DNA of 64,000 nucleotides. Origin: Segetibacter sp. GTDB lineage: Bacteria > Bacteroidota > Bacteroidia > Chitinophagales > Chitinophagaceae. The number at the start of each line of letters is the position of its first letter. Within the stretch, counting starts at the first letter, position 1. This document shows, piece after piece, positions 27,194-35,696 of the stretch. The stretch is from NCBI GenBank assembly GCA_028288485.1, contig JAQBNO010000203.1:1-64000 (forward strand), read 5' to 3'. The translations under genes and the position numbers were made by a program. Under the pieces are notes generated by a model. The model was given only the letters and a program-made list of their open reading frames with translations. It ran no database searches and had not been told where the DNA came from.

Positions 27194-28348
27194 TTACTTA
27201 TTTAAGACAATTCTGAAAGTTGTTCCTTTTCCGGGTTCCGAGCTTTTTACAAAGATGTGTCCCCGGTGATATTGTTCAACAATACGTTTAGTCAAAGTTA
27301 AACCGAGACCCCAGCCGCGTTTCTTGGTAGTAAAGCCCGGTTTGAAAACTTTTGCAATATTTTGCTTGCTGATGCCTTTACCATTATCTGTAACATCGAT
27401 GGTAATTGATGTCGTTTCATCTTTTAAGTTCACATCAATTTTTCCTTTGCCTTCCATCGCGTCTAAAGCGTTTTTCAGCAGGTTTTCGATCACCCAATCG
27501 AACAGGGGCGGAGAGATCATTCCCTGGACAATAGATTCTCCGTTTGTATTAAAGTTAAACTGAACCTTCCCGCTGGCGCGTTTCTTAATGTATTCGATCA
27601 TGCTCGTCACTTGTTCAACCAGGTTGTGCTCTTCAAGTTTGGGAATACTGCCTATTTTTCCAAAACGGTCAGAAATCAATTTTAACCGGTTAACATCTTT
27701 TTCAATTTCGGCCACTATCTTTTCATTTCCCGGTATATCGCGTAAAACCTCTACCCAACCTTCGAGGCTTGTAACGGGAGTACCAAGCTGGTGAGCAGTT
27801 TCTTTTGCCAGCCCCGCCCATACCTGGTTTTGCGTGTTTTCGTACCGGCTTCTTTGGGCTACGATGGCAATAACAATAAATAACGCGATAATGATAAGTT
27901 GTACAATCGGGTAATACCTTACTTCTTTCTGCAGTTCACTTTCACCATAATAATAGCGGTTGGCAGCGTACGGTTTTTCACTCAGCTGTAAAACGATTGG
28001 TGGATTAAGCTGTTTAAATTCTTCCAGTTTTTCGCGCAGGTAATTGTTGTCGGAGTTAACTTTTAGAGAATCAAGGTTCCGGTAAGTATTGGTAATGCTG
28101 TCTTTTTCATTTGTTTCTATGATAGGTATGTCATCATTTTCGGTTAAGATGCGTGTTGCGAGGTTGATATTTGCTAATTCTGTTGTATTTATTATTGTCC
28201 GTTGGGCTTCTACCCAGGTTTCTACTTTTTGTCGTTCTTCGCTTGCAATTTTTTTTGACAGGTAGTTTGAGTAAAAAACAGTGCCTGTAACAATACAGAT
28301 TGCAAACAAAGTAAGAAGTGTACGCCAGTTAAGCCATTGTTGAATCAT
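27194..28348 (-). CDS. Membrane sensor histidine kinase (HQLGTP type)
   Basis: This 384-residue protein has two membrane helices (about 10-28 and 147-165) enclosing a periplasmic sensor of about 115 residues. The phospho-acceptor is H186 in ETAHQLGTP. The ATPase domain shows NLLKNALDAM (N box), DNGKGIS (G1), FTTKKRGWGLGLTL (F/G2) and GKGTTFRI. No response regulator is adjacent, so it is an orphan kinase by position. The HQLGTP spelling of the H box is common in Bacteroidota. Confidence 0.92.
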   Translation of the reverse strand: MIQQWLNWRTLLTLFAICIVTGTVFYSNYLSKKIASEERQKVETWVEAQRTIINTTELANINLATRILTENDDIPIIETNEKDSITNTYRNLDSLKVNSDNNYLREKLEEFKQLNPPIVLQLSEKPYAANRYYYGESELQKEVRYYPIVQLIIIALFIVIAIVAQRSRYENTQNQVWAGLAKETAHQLGTPVTSLEGWVEVLRDIPGNEKIVAEIEKDVNRLKLISDRFGKIGSIPKLEEHNLVEQVTSMIEYIKKRASGKVQFNFNTNGESIVQGMISPPLFDWVIENLLKNALDAMEGKGKIDVNLKDETTSITIDVTDNGKGISKQNIAKVFKPGFTTKKRGWGLGLTLTKRIVEQYHRGHIFVKSSEPGKGTTFRIVLNK

Positions 28349-28469
28349 AATCTAAAATAGAAAACCTTGGGATATGTTTGTTTTTTAATTCAAACTTTCA
28401 CCATTTATAAGAGTTTTGAAAGTGAGGCACCGTGCCTTTTGAAAATATAAGTTATACTTTTTTTATTGG

Positions 28470-28801
28470 TTATTTTTTAGATACAGGCTGTTGTTTTCCA
28501 AAGATTCATCCTTGCGTCGCATTTCGTTCATCTGCAAATCTCGGGGCAACATTGTAGGAGCGTAAATTTGAAACGCCAGGCCCCGAATGAATAAAGTTTC
28601 ACAAAGAACAGCGGTAGTTACCTTTTTTAATGAGGATCGTCACTATTTAAAATTCAAACAGCTTTATCATTCACATCATAAAGCTGTTTGAATTTCTTCA
28701 CGTTTTAACGGTAAAACCATTGATGCCCATATAGATGGCGTTGAACGAAATGCGACGCAACGGTGATTCCCAGAGAACGGAAGTTTGTACCAAAAAAATA
28801 A
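28470..28801. mobile_element. MITE-like element with about 60-bp terminal inverted repeats
   Basis: The left end 28470-28530 (TTATTTTTTAGATACAGG to TTGCGTCGCATTTCGTTCA) is an imperfect inverted copy of the right end 28742-28801 (TGAACGAAATGCGACGCAA to GTACCAAAAAAATAA). Both ends are members of the window-wide interspersed repeat family, here facing each other. The interior holds a perfect 17-bp hairpin at 28650-28695 and no ORF. It fills the 514-bp gap 28349-28862 between a histidine kinase and a desaturase. Confidence 0.78.
28650..28695. repeat. Perfect 17-bp hairpin inside the MITE-like element
   Basis: AAATTCAAACAGCTTTA (28650-28666) and its exact reverse complement (28679-28695) flank a 12-nt loop. 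On the minus strand it is followed by TTTAAATAG, so it could also stop transcripts coming from the desaturase gene. Confidence 0.8.
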
Positions 28802-28862
28802 AACAGAGGCAACTGTATTAATTATAAAACCATTTGCAGGAAATTATTGGTTATGATTGAAA

Positions 28863-29891
28863 CTAATTGATAACCGTTCTTGTTCTGCTTTTCAGAAAAG
28901 TGGTAATATCTTCCGGCGTAGTTAGTTTATCTGAAAGTGGAACGAACTTTTTGCTTAAGTATTTATAGTTTTTGGTCATCAAGAGGAACCAGATCTGGAA
29001 ATAATCCAGCCCGGTGAAAACAACTACGTCGTTATTGCGGTACTTTTCTATATTCTGAAGGAAGTTAGTAGGCATTTCAGTCCAATGTAATGCCGGTCTC
29101 AGGTGATGACCTATATGGTAGCCATCGTTGAAGCATTGTTTGTTATAGATGGTATTAATGCAGGTGATGCTGTTTTTATAGATATCGTCGGGATGTTGTG
29201 CATCAATAAAGGCATGCTGTGCCCAGTTGCCAGCCATCATTGCAAAACGGGTAAAGATCAATGGAAGAATGAAAACAACCAGTGTAGCGGTGAAGTTAAA
29301 ATAACATAGCAGGGCGATTAATAAAATATAGGAAACTTCCCCCGCTACCACTTTCCACGCAAATAATTTCCTGTTTTTCTTACTGAAATAAAAGCTGAGG
29401 TGAATGACGCCAAAAAAATAAAAGGTAGTTAAGTACCTGATGAATGCCCTGATACTGTCTCTGCGAAACTTCATAGTCGAACTCAAATCTTCTACCAGGT
29501 TGTTTTCGGTATGGTGCATCGCAATGTGATGGTGGAAATAAGTTTCGGGGGTTTGGCCGAAAAACATTCCTAAAAACCAATGGATGTATTTGGTTAACCA
29601 GGCATATTCCTTCTTGAAAAGTTTGCGGTGGCAAGTGTTGTGCAGCATTAAAATATAGGGGCCAAGGAAGAAGATGAGGTTAAGACCGAGGTAAATAATA
29701 TACAAACTCCAATGAACAGTATTACCCAGGAATAGGTACAAGGCAAAAGGAATAAATATCAGGGAGATTTTTAGCGAAAGGTATATGAATGGAAGATCCC
29801 TTTTATCATTCATAAACTTTAGAACAAAAGTTTCGAAAAAATTGGTATTGGCCTTTTCCCGGTAAGTAGGGTCCGTTAATGTTAGATTCAT
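28863..29891 (-). CDS. Membrane fatty acid desaturase
   Basis: This 342-residue protein has about four membrane helices and the His boxes of membrane di-iron desaturases: HNTCH near residue 104, HHHIAMHH near residue 135 and HIGHH near residue 257. It introduces double bonds into lipid acyl chains or a related hydrocarbon, using an electron donor not present nearby. The gene is separate from its neighbours. The absence of a signal peptide is normal for this family. Confidence 0.88.
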   Translation of the reverse strand: MNLTLTDPTYREKANTNFFETFVLKFMNDKRDLPFIYLSLKISLIFIPFALYLFLGNTVHWSLYIIYLGLNLIFFLGPYILMLHNTCHRKLFKKEYAWLTKYIHWFLGMFFGQTPETYFHHHIAMHHTENNLVEDLSSTMKFRRDSIRAFIRYLTTFYFFGVIHLSFYFSKKNRKLFAWKVVAGEVSYILLIALLCYFNFTATLVVFILPLIFTRFAMMAGNWAQHAFIDAQHPDDIYKNSITCINTIYNKQCFNDGYHIGHHLRPALHWTEMPTNFLQNIEKYRNNDVVVFTGLDYFQIWFLLMTKNYKYLSKKFVPLSDKLTTPEDITTFLKSRTRTVIN

Positions 29892-30271
29892 ATCCCTTGA
29901 TATTTTTGAACTGAAGTTTAATAGCTTAATAAAGAATGTTTTGTTGGCTTTTTTGCGTCACAAATATGGCTTCGAATATTTATACGACAATCTAAATGAT
30001 GCAAAAATAATTTTTGGACAATAACTGCCACGCACTTTTAAGTTGCCCTCGTTACACGAAGTTTTAAAAGTAAGTTTTTTTGAAAAGTTGAACAATAAAA
30101 ATATTATCGCGATACCGGGAAGCAGGCATATCGCTTAAGTATCTTATGTTCAGACATCATTTGAAGCCGAATTTTTCCTGGAGTGGTATGTTTTTAGTGC
30201 CAGCAATAGGGAAAACATTTTTGCTGAAATACTTTTTCTCACAACTCAATGATTTTTCAATTGTTGTCCCT
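29892..30271. other. Intergenic stretch without a recognised gene
   Basis: This AT-rich stretch lies between two divergently oriented genes and must hold the desaturase promoter. A 48-codon ORF from 30146 to 30292 exists but overlaps the next promoter and shows no recognisable features. No copy of the interspersed repeat was seen here. Confidence 0.5.
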
Positions 30272-30279
30272 TATTTTTG
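30272..30279 (+). promoter_or_regulatory. Putative -7 element for the small membrane protein gene
   Basis: TATTTTTG matches TAnnTTTG and lies 17 bp before the ATG at 30297; the upstream -33 match is weak. Confidence 0.5.
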
Positions 30280-30296
30280 CAACGCAATTTAACAGT

Positions 30297-30500
30297 ATGG
30301 AAAACGAAATACAAGAACACAAAGAGAAGGATTTTAAGTTTAACTGGGTAATGTCATCCCGGTTTTTATTTTACGTACAACTTTTTTGCATTTTAGCTTT
30401 TATATTAGGTGGATGTTATAAACTGTACGATAAAAGTTACGAAGGGAAGCCGGATGTTGAAGTGCCTGATAATACTTTATATACGCCTAAGTATAAATAA
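30297..30500 (+). CDS. Small single-pass membrane protein, unknown function
   Basis: The 67-residue reading from ATG 30297 (MENEIQEHKEK) is preferred to the ATG at 30249, because a -7 promoter element lies between them. A charged N-terminus is followed by one membrane helix (about residues 24-40, FLFYVQLFCILAFILGG) and a short tail with DNTLYTPKYK. It looks like a conserved small Bacteroidota membrane protein of unknown role. Confidence 0.65.
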   Translation: MENEIQEHKEKDFKFNWVMSSRFLFYVQLFCILAFILGGCYKLYDKSYEGKPDVEVPDNTLYTPKYK

Positions 30501-30518
30501 AAAAAGTTGAAAAGAAAA

Positions 30519-30549
30519 TTTGGTAGTATTCGTACGATTACTATTTTTG
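30519..30549 (+). promoter_or_regulatory. Promoter of tRNA-Gly/tRNA-Leu
   Basis: TTTG (30519-30522), a 19-bp spacer and TATTTTTG (30542-30549) give a full match to the Bacteroidota -33/-7 consensus. The first tRNA starts 69 bp downstream. Confidence 0.85.
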
Positions 30550-30617
30550 CACTCCCAAATCAGCAACGACGATAAAACGGAAGGTAACGAAAGAGGGAAA
30601 AAGTTCTTACAATAATT

Positions 30618-30690
<73 letters not shown>

Positions 30691-30698
30691 CTAAATTC

Positions 30699-30725
30699 AT
30701 CCCGCTAACACGCGGGATTTTTTTG
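30699..30725 (+). terminator. Terminator-like hairpin between the two tRNA genes
   Basis: ATCCCGC pairs with GCGGGAT around a 6-nt loop and is followed by a run of seven T. It lies directly between tRNA-Gly and tRNA-Leu, with no separate promoter visible for the latter, so it may act partially or in processing. Confidence 0.8.
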
Positions 30726-30729
30726 GTAC

Positions 30730-30815
30730 ACCCGGGTGGTGGAACTGGTAGACACGCAGGACTTAAAATCCTGTTCCCCGCAACGGGAGTGACGGTTCAA
30801 TTCCGTTCCCGGGTA
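30730..30815 (+). tRNA. tRNA-Leu (anticodon TAA)
   Basis: An 86-nt class II cloverleaf has acceptor ACCCGGG pairing with CCCGGGT, discriminator A, anticodon arm CAGGACTTAAAATCCTG giving TAA, a long variable arm TTCCCCGCAACGGGAGT, and T-arm GGTTCAATTCC. CCA is not encoded. Confidence 0.95.
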
Positions 30816-30826
30816 CTGGTAAAAAC

Positions 30827-30861
30827 AGCAGTTACGATTAAAAGTCGTAGCTGCTTTTTTA
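30827..30861 (+). terminator. Terminator after tRNA-Leu(TAA)
   Basis: AGCAGTTACGA pairs with TCGTAGCTGCT (one wobble) around a 7-nt loop, then a T-run. Confidence 0.85.
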
Positions 30862-31051
30862 TTTGGTCCAATCCTCCGACCTAATTGTTTTGCCGGTTGG
30901 CATCGTGCGTCGTTTTTAATGTTTCCCTATTCTACGCAGCACAAGCGGTCTATTTTTAATAATTGGCATTGTCCTATACCATTGGTCAGTCTATCTGCGT
31001 AAATTGGGGAGAATTGCTTCTACGAACACTTCACTTTAACTCATTTCTATT

Positions 31052-31162
31052 ATGACACCAGGTATTGGGCTTATCCTTTGGACGTTAATAAGCCTGATAG
31101 TTCTTATTTTTATACTGAGATTTATTTATATTATTTATAGATATTTTTCTAGTAAAACGTGA
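31052..31162 (+). CDS. Very small membrane protein (36 residues)
   Basis: The ORF starts at ATG 31052 and ends at TGA 31162. It is almost entirely one hydrophobic helix (MTPGIGLILWTLISLIVLIF) followed by an aromatic and basic end (YIIYRYFSSKT). The first 20 residues resemble the N-terminal membrane helix of ATP synthase subunit b, which often begins TPxxGLxxWT. A genuine short membrane protein is plausible; a chance ORF in AT-rich DNA is also possible. It lies in an otherwise gene-poor stretch (30862-31982). Confidence 0.45.
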   Translation: MTPGIGLILWTLISLIVLIFILRFIYIIYRYFSSKT

Positions 31163-31356
31163 GATTAGAAACACCGATTTTTTTAACTCCTTGACTGGGC
31201 CGCTTTCAACTATTAATTGACGATCTAATTAAGCTGAGCTTTTTTCGTTGCAGTTACGCATCATCTTCTGCAACTAACACGCCTTTCGTACACGATTCGC
31301 TCCTCTCTGTATGTCTAGACTATTTAAGCAAATGAAAAGGCTGACTATGCGCCTTG

Positions 31357-31536
31357 TCAAAAGCCTGTAATTCTTGCTCCAACAGCTTCTTGTCCCCTGT
31401 TTCTTGCAATCTTTCGAACTTGTTTACTTTCCTCATGCCTCTGCTCTAAGTATTTGAGTACAGCGGCAAATGAAAAGCCAGGCTGTGCCTGTATTGGAAA
31501 AACCGGCGTTTCTACTTGACACCGCCTTTCAGACAT
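31357..31536 (-). CDS. Candidate small ORF, 59 codons, possibly decayed
   Basis: The minus-strand ORF starts at ATG 31536 and reads MSERRCQVETPVFPIQAQ, then FSFAAVLKYLEQRHEESKQV, with normal-looking soluble protein composition, and stops at 31357. It overlaps in another frame a 38-codon ORF (31436-31320, MRKVNKFERLQETGDKKLLE). The two together look like one short gene interrupted by a frameshift. No family is recognised. The remainder of 31163-31982 shows nothing else clear. Confidence 0.25.
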   Translation of the reverse strand: MSERRCQVETPVFPIQAQPGFSFAAVLKYLEQRHEESKQVRKIARNRGQEAVGARITGF

Positions 31537-31982
31537 TTTACCAGCTGCTTAAGACCGATCTTAAGTTCTATGAAGTACGGACACAGTGTGGCCGATATTA
31601 AAAATCGATAGTGGCAAACTACGGAGAGTTTTTGCTTCTTTAAAAGCCCCGATGCTATATAGTTCAAATGATTTTGCTGCTTGCGGCGCTTCATTTTTTA
31701 ATACAGTCCGATCTGGTTTAATAGCAGTTGCAGGGGTAATACCTGCTATTATTTGTTCTGTAGAAAGTTTATCTACATCTTGAATTATTCCGGCCTTTAT
31801 AGTTTTTCGAAACTTTAAATTTTCTGCAGAAAGAGTGAATGCGTTTCGGCTACCAGCAACACTTTTTGTGCTGTTGTCAATTTTTTACCTGTGCAAAAGT
31901 TGGAGAAACGCACACTTCCCCTGCAGAAAGTCTGCTTGTGTAAAGAGGGGTATTAATTGAATGTGTCGAAAGTGTAAAGACC

Positions 31983-31990
31983 TACATTTG
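31983..31990 (+). promoter_or_regulatory. Putative -7 element for msrA
   Basis: TACATTTG matches TAnnTTTG and lies 53 bp before the msrA ATG; a TTG is 23 bp upstream, somewhat far for -33. Confidence 0.5.
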
Positions 31991-32043
31991 CGGCGCGGTT
32001 TTTAATTACTCTTACTTAAGAACAGAAACAAAAACGAAATACT

Positions 32044-32538
32044 ATGAAAATTGAAAAGGCCATTCTTGCAGGCGGCTGCTTTTGGGGAGTGGAGGAACTT
32101 ATACGGGATCTGCCTGGTGTAACAGAGACGGTTGTGGGCTATACGGGTGGCGATGTTCCCAATGCAACCTACCGCAATCACGGTACTCATGCAGAAGGCA
32201 TTGCAGTAACGTTCGATGCAGAAATACTGCCATATAGAAAACTGTTAGAATTCTTTTTTCAAATACACGATCCAACCACGCGTAACAGGCAGGGAAACGA
32301 CAGAGGGCCCTCTTATAGATCGGCAATCTTTTATTTGAACGAAGAACAAAAGCAAACAGCGAACGACTTAATTGCAGAAATGACAGCGTCAAAAAAATGG
32401 CCTGGTCCTGTCGTAACAGAAGTAGTGCCGGCCGGAGATTTTTGGGATGCGGAAGCTGAACACCAGGATTACCTGCGGAAAAATCCGGGCGGTTACACCT
32501 GCCACTTCATACGGCCGGACTGGAAAATCAGCCGGTAG
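32044..32538 (+). CDS. msrA: Peptide methionine sulfoxide reductase A
   Basis: This 164-residue protein has the active-site motif GCFWG with the catalytic Cys at residue 12, followed by [22 protein letters not shown], the substrate-binding signature of MsrA. It reduces methionine-S-sulfoxide in oxidised proteins. No signal peptide is seen, so it acts in the cytoplasm. A resolving Cys may be C154 in GGYTCHF. No msrB domain is attached. It lies upstream of a large sensor kinase and the copper island, a context of oxidative and metal stress. Confidence 0.95.
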   Translation: MKIEKAILAGGCFWGVEELIRDLPGVTETVVGYTGGDVPNATYRNHGTHAEGIAVTFDAEILPYRKLLEFFFQIHDPTTRNRQGNDRGPSYRSAIFYLNEEQKQTANDLIAEMTASKKWPGPVVTEVVPAGDFWDAEAEHQDYLRKNPGGYTCHFIRPDWKISR

Positions 32539-32709
32539 TTGAGTATGCCACAGATCATCTAGACGCTGAATGACATTACCTTTTTGTTCACCTCCCTGTT
32601 GGAAGTGTTCGAAGGGCACTTACATCCACACGCGTGCAGGACTAGTGAAAGTGTGATTGAAACAATTGCAGTTTCAGATACGATAATCGATACCTTCATT
32701 TTCTTCAGT

Positions 32710-35508
32710 ATGACAAACACTTCTTTAACTTCTTCTGCCCCCGAGGTGCTTTATAACGCTCTTTTTGATGCTCTGCCGGGAAACAGCATTTTGCTGGCAA
32801 TTGACGCTCCGAGGTTCACCATATTAGCTGCAACACCCCAGTACCTGAAAGAGACCGCTACTACAAAAGAGTCTCTTATTGGGAAGGGTGCTTTTGAAGC
32901 TTTTCCCACGAATACCGATGATGTAAATGATACAGGAGAAAGAGACATGCGGGCCTCTTGCAATTATGTATTATTACATAAAGAGACGCATTATTTGCCC
33001 GTTCAACGGTATGACTTAAAAAACGAGGATGGCACTTTTACAGAGAAATACTGGAGGGTTAGTAATAAACCTGTTTTTGCTACAGATGGCCAGGTAGGCT
33101 ATATTCTTCACAGCGCAGAAGATATAACATCGAAAATAAAATCGTTGCAACAGGAAGAAAAAATGAAGGGCCTGGAGAAAGCGCATAACCTTTTTATGCA
33201 GGTGCCGGCGGTTATTGGTATCACCAAAGGTAATGATCATGTTCTTGAGCTGGCTAATGAAAGCGCTTTAAAACTATGGGGTAAATCTGCAGATATTATT
33301 GGCAAACCGCTTTCAACCACTATCCCTGAACTTCACGAGCAAGGTATTCTTAAGCTATTTGATGAAGTTCGCGAAACCGGCAAACCTTATTTTGCTAATG
33401 AAGTTCAGGTGAGCACTTACAGGTCGGGAATGCAGGAAGTCCGCTATTTCGACCTCGTGTATCAGCCGTACTTCGATGAAGACGCCCATAAAGCTACAGG
33501 TGTATTTACACTGTCGTACGATGTAACAGACATGGTTATGGCGAAGAAAAAAGTTGAAGAAAGTGAATTGAAGTACCGGACCCTATTTGAATCGATGGAT
33601 CAAGGTTTTTGCATCATGAACGTTATTTTTGATAGTAATAAACAGCCTGTTAATTTTCGATACCTGGAAGTTAACCCGGCATTTGAAAAACAGGCAGGAT
33701 TAAAAGATACAGTAGGTAAAACGATTCTTGAATTGGCTCCCGATATCGAGAAACGCTGGTTTGAGGTTTATGGAAATGTAGCCTTGAATGGGGAACCCAT
33801 TCGATTTATAGATGAGTCAAAAGCATTGGGACGGTGGTTTCACGTTTACGCCTTTCATATTGGTGGTAACGAAAGCCGGACGGTTGCAGCCCTTTTCACC
33901 GATATAACTGCACAAAAAAAAGCAGAAGAGGAGATCAGGGAGAGCGAAGAGCGCTTTCGTAATTTGGCTGACGATAGCCCGATGTTTGTTTTTATTATTG
34001 ACGCAGATCCAACTGCTAGTGTTAGTTACTGGAATAAAATGTGGCTTGATTACACCGGTCAAACGTTAGAGGAAGCAATTGGAAGGGCATGGCATGGTAT
34101 CATTCATACGGATGACGTTCCAATTGTGATGGAACATTACGTTCCGGCATTCAGAAACAGGAACTCTTATTTCATTCCGGCTGTAAGAGTAAAGCGCCAT
34201 GATGGTGAATATCGCTGGCATGCTTTCAAAGGTAGTCCCCGGTATTTACCTGACGGCGATTTTAACGGCTATGTAGGGGTTGGTTTTGATATACATGAAC
34301 AAAAACTGGCCGAAGAAGCAATCAAACAAAGTGAGGCCCAACTGCAAATTAAAGTAGCAGAACGAACGCTGGAATTAGAGAATCAAAAGAATCTCTTCGA
34401 CAATATTTTGAAAAATTCGTCTAACGGCATTTCTGTAACCGAAATGATCAGGGATGAAAGTGGTAATGTTATCGATGCGAATACTATATTGGCTAATGAG
34501 GCAGCTATTGAATATATAGGATTGCCGAAAGAGGTCTTCTTAGCTAAGACGGCTGTTGAACTGGATCCGAATATACTGGATTCCACTTATGGGCAGTCTT
34601 GTTTAAGAACCCTTGCCACCGGAGAGCCGGCAATTAGCCAATACTACATGGAGATAACCGGCAGATGGCAGGAACTTACTATTTCCAAACTGGATGACGA
34701 TCACCTGATTCACATCTTTACCGATGTTACACGCGTTAAGGAAGCCCAACTTCAATTAGAACGAACGGTTGAAGAACTCAAACGCTCCAATGCAAATCTT
34801 GAGGACTTTGCCTACGCCGCGTCGCACGATCTTAAAGAACCGGTTAGAAAGATCCGCACTTTTTCAAATCGTATTCAACATAACTTACAGGGAAGGTTAT
34901 TAGAGCAGGACCTTCATTACTTCGAGCGAATGGAGAAAGCTACTGAACGCATGCAATATCTGATTGATGATCTTTTAGAGTACTCCCACGTTTCGAGTGC
35001 AACGGATTACTCAGAAGAAATTGATATGAATAAAAAAGTTGAGCAAGTGTTGGAGGATCTTGAAGTTGAAATTGCGGAGAAGCAGGCGCAGGTAATTGTG
35101 GGTCGATTACCGGTTATTAAAGGACACAGGAGGCAAATGCTGCAATTATTTCAAAACCTGCTAACAAATGCACTTAAGTTTGGCAGGCCAGGTGTAGGAC
35201 CAGTGATAAAAATCAGTGCAGCGTTAGTGAAAGGAGAAAATATCGGCATGCCTAATGTGCCGGAGGAATGCAGAAGCCGGATGTATAACCTGGTAGAAAT
35301 TTCGGACAATGGAATAGGTTTTCAACAGGAATATGCAGACAAAATTTTTAAAATGTTTCAACGGTTACATAGTAAAGCTGAATATGAAGGCACGGGTATT
35401 GGACTTGCCATTGTAAGAAAGGTAGTGGAAAATCATAAGGGATTTATTAGAGCTGACAGTGAGCCTGGACAGGGAACAACTTTCAGCATATTTTTACCGA
35501 CTGAATAA
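32710..35508 (+). CDS. Multi-PAS sensor histidine kinase
   Basis: Read from ATG 32710 (MTNTSLTSS) this is 932 residues; an in-frame ATG at 32584 adds 42 poorly structured residues and is less likely. Several PAS/PAC modules follow one another, with PAC-like ends at DITSKIKS, DVTDMVMA, DITAQKKAEEEI, DIHEQKLAEEAI and DVTRVKEAQ, so about five sensors. The kinase core has ASHDLKEPVRKI (H box), LFQNLLTNALKF (N box), DNGIGFQQEYADKIF and GTGIGLAIVRKV. No membrane helix is evident, so it senses in the cytoplasm. It resembles bacteriophytochrome-type light/redox kinases of Bacteroidota. No adjacent response regulator is seen. Confidence 0.92.
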   Translation: MTNTSLTSSAPEVLYNALFDALPGNSILLAIDAPRFTILAATPQYLKETATTKESLIGKGAFEAFPTNTDDVNDTGERDMRASCNYVLLHKETHYLPVQRYDLKNEDGTFTEKYWRVSNKPVFATDGQVGYILHSAEDITSKIKSLQQEEKMKGLEKAHNLFMQVPAVIGITKGNDHVLELANESALKLWGKSADIIGKPLSTTIPELHEQGILKLFDEVRETGKPYFANEVQVSTYRSGMQEVRYFDLVYQPYFDEDAHKATGVFTLSYDVTDMVMAKKKVEESELKYRTLFESMDQGFCIMNVIFDSNKQPVNFRYLEVNPAFEKQAGLKDTVGKTILELAPDIEKRWFEVYGNVALNGEPIRFIDESKALGRWFHVYAFHIGGNESRTVAALFTDITAQKKAEEEIRESEERFRNLADDSPMFVFIIDADPTASVSYWNKMWLDYTGQTLEEAIGRAWHGIIHTDDVPIVMEHYVPAFRNRNSYFIPAVRVKRHDGEYRWHAFKGSPRYLPDGDFNGYVGVGFDIHEQKLAEEAIKQSEAQLQIKVAERTLELENQKNLFDNILKNSSNGISVTEMIRDESGNVIDANTILANEAAIEYIGLPKEVFLAKTAVELDPNILDSTYGQSCLRTLATGEPAISQYYMEITGRWQELTISKLDDDHLIHIFTDVTRVKEAQLQLERTVEELKRSNANLEDFAYAASHDLKEPVRKIRTFSNRIQHNLQGRLLEQDLHYFERMEKATERMQYLIDDLLEYSHVSSATDYSEEIDMNKKVEQVLEDLEVEIAEKQAQVIVGRLPVIKGHRRQMLQLFQNLLTNALKFGRPGVGPVIKISAALVKGENIGMPNVPEECRSRMYNLVEISDNGIGFQQEYADKIFKMFQRLHSKAEYEGTGIGLAIVRKVVENHKGFIRADSEPGQGTTFSIFLPTE

Positions 35509-35696
35509 TTTGTGCTTGTAATAAGGACGATGCCTGTAGTATCGATTGCAATTATTGTATTCCTGAACCAATGGACGATGATATTTAGCTGAGACCAAAA
35601 AAACCTCTAACACAAAATCTTATAAATCTCATCTTTAATTCTGTAACAACAACTGGGTAGGCGCGCAGTAGCTTTGCTGTATCAAATACAAGTGAT

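Noticed and set aside
30146-30292. 48-codon ORF upstream of the small membrane protein
   Set aside because: It spans the -7 promoter element at 30272 and has no recognisable domain, signal or conserved pattern.
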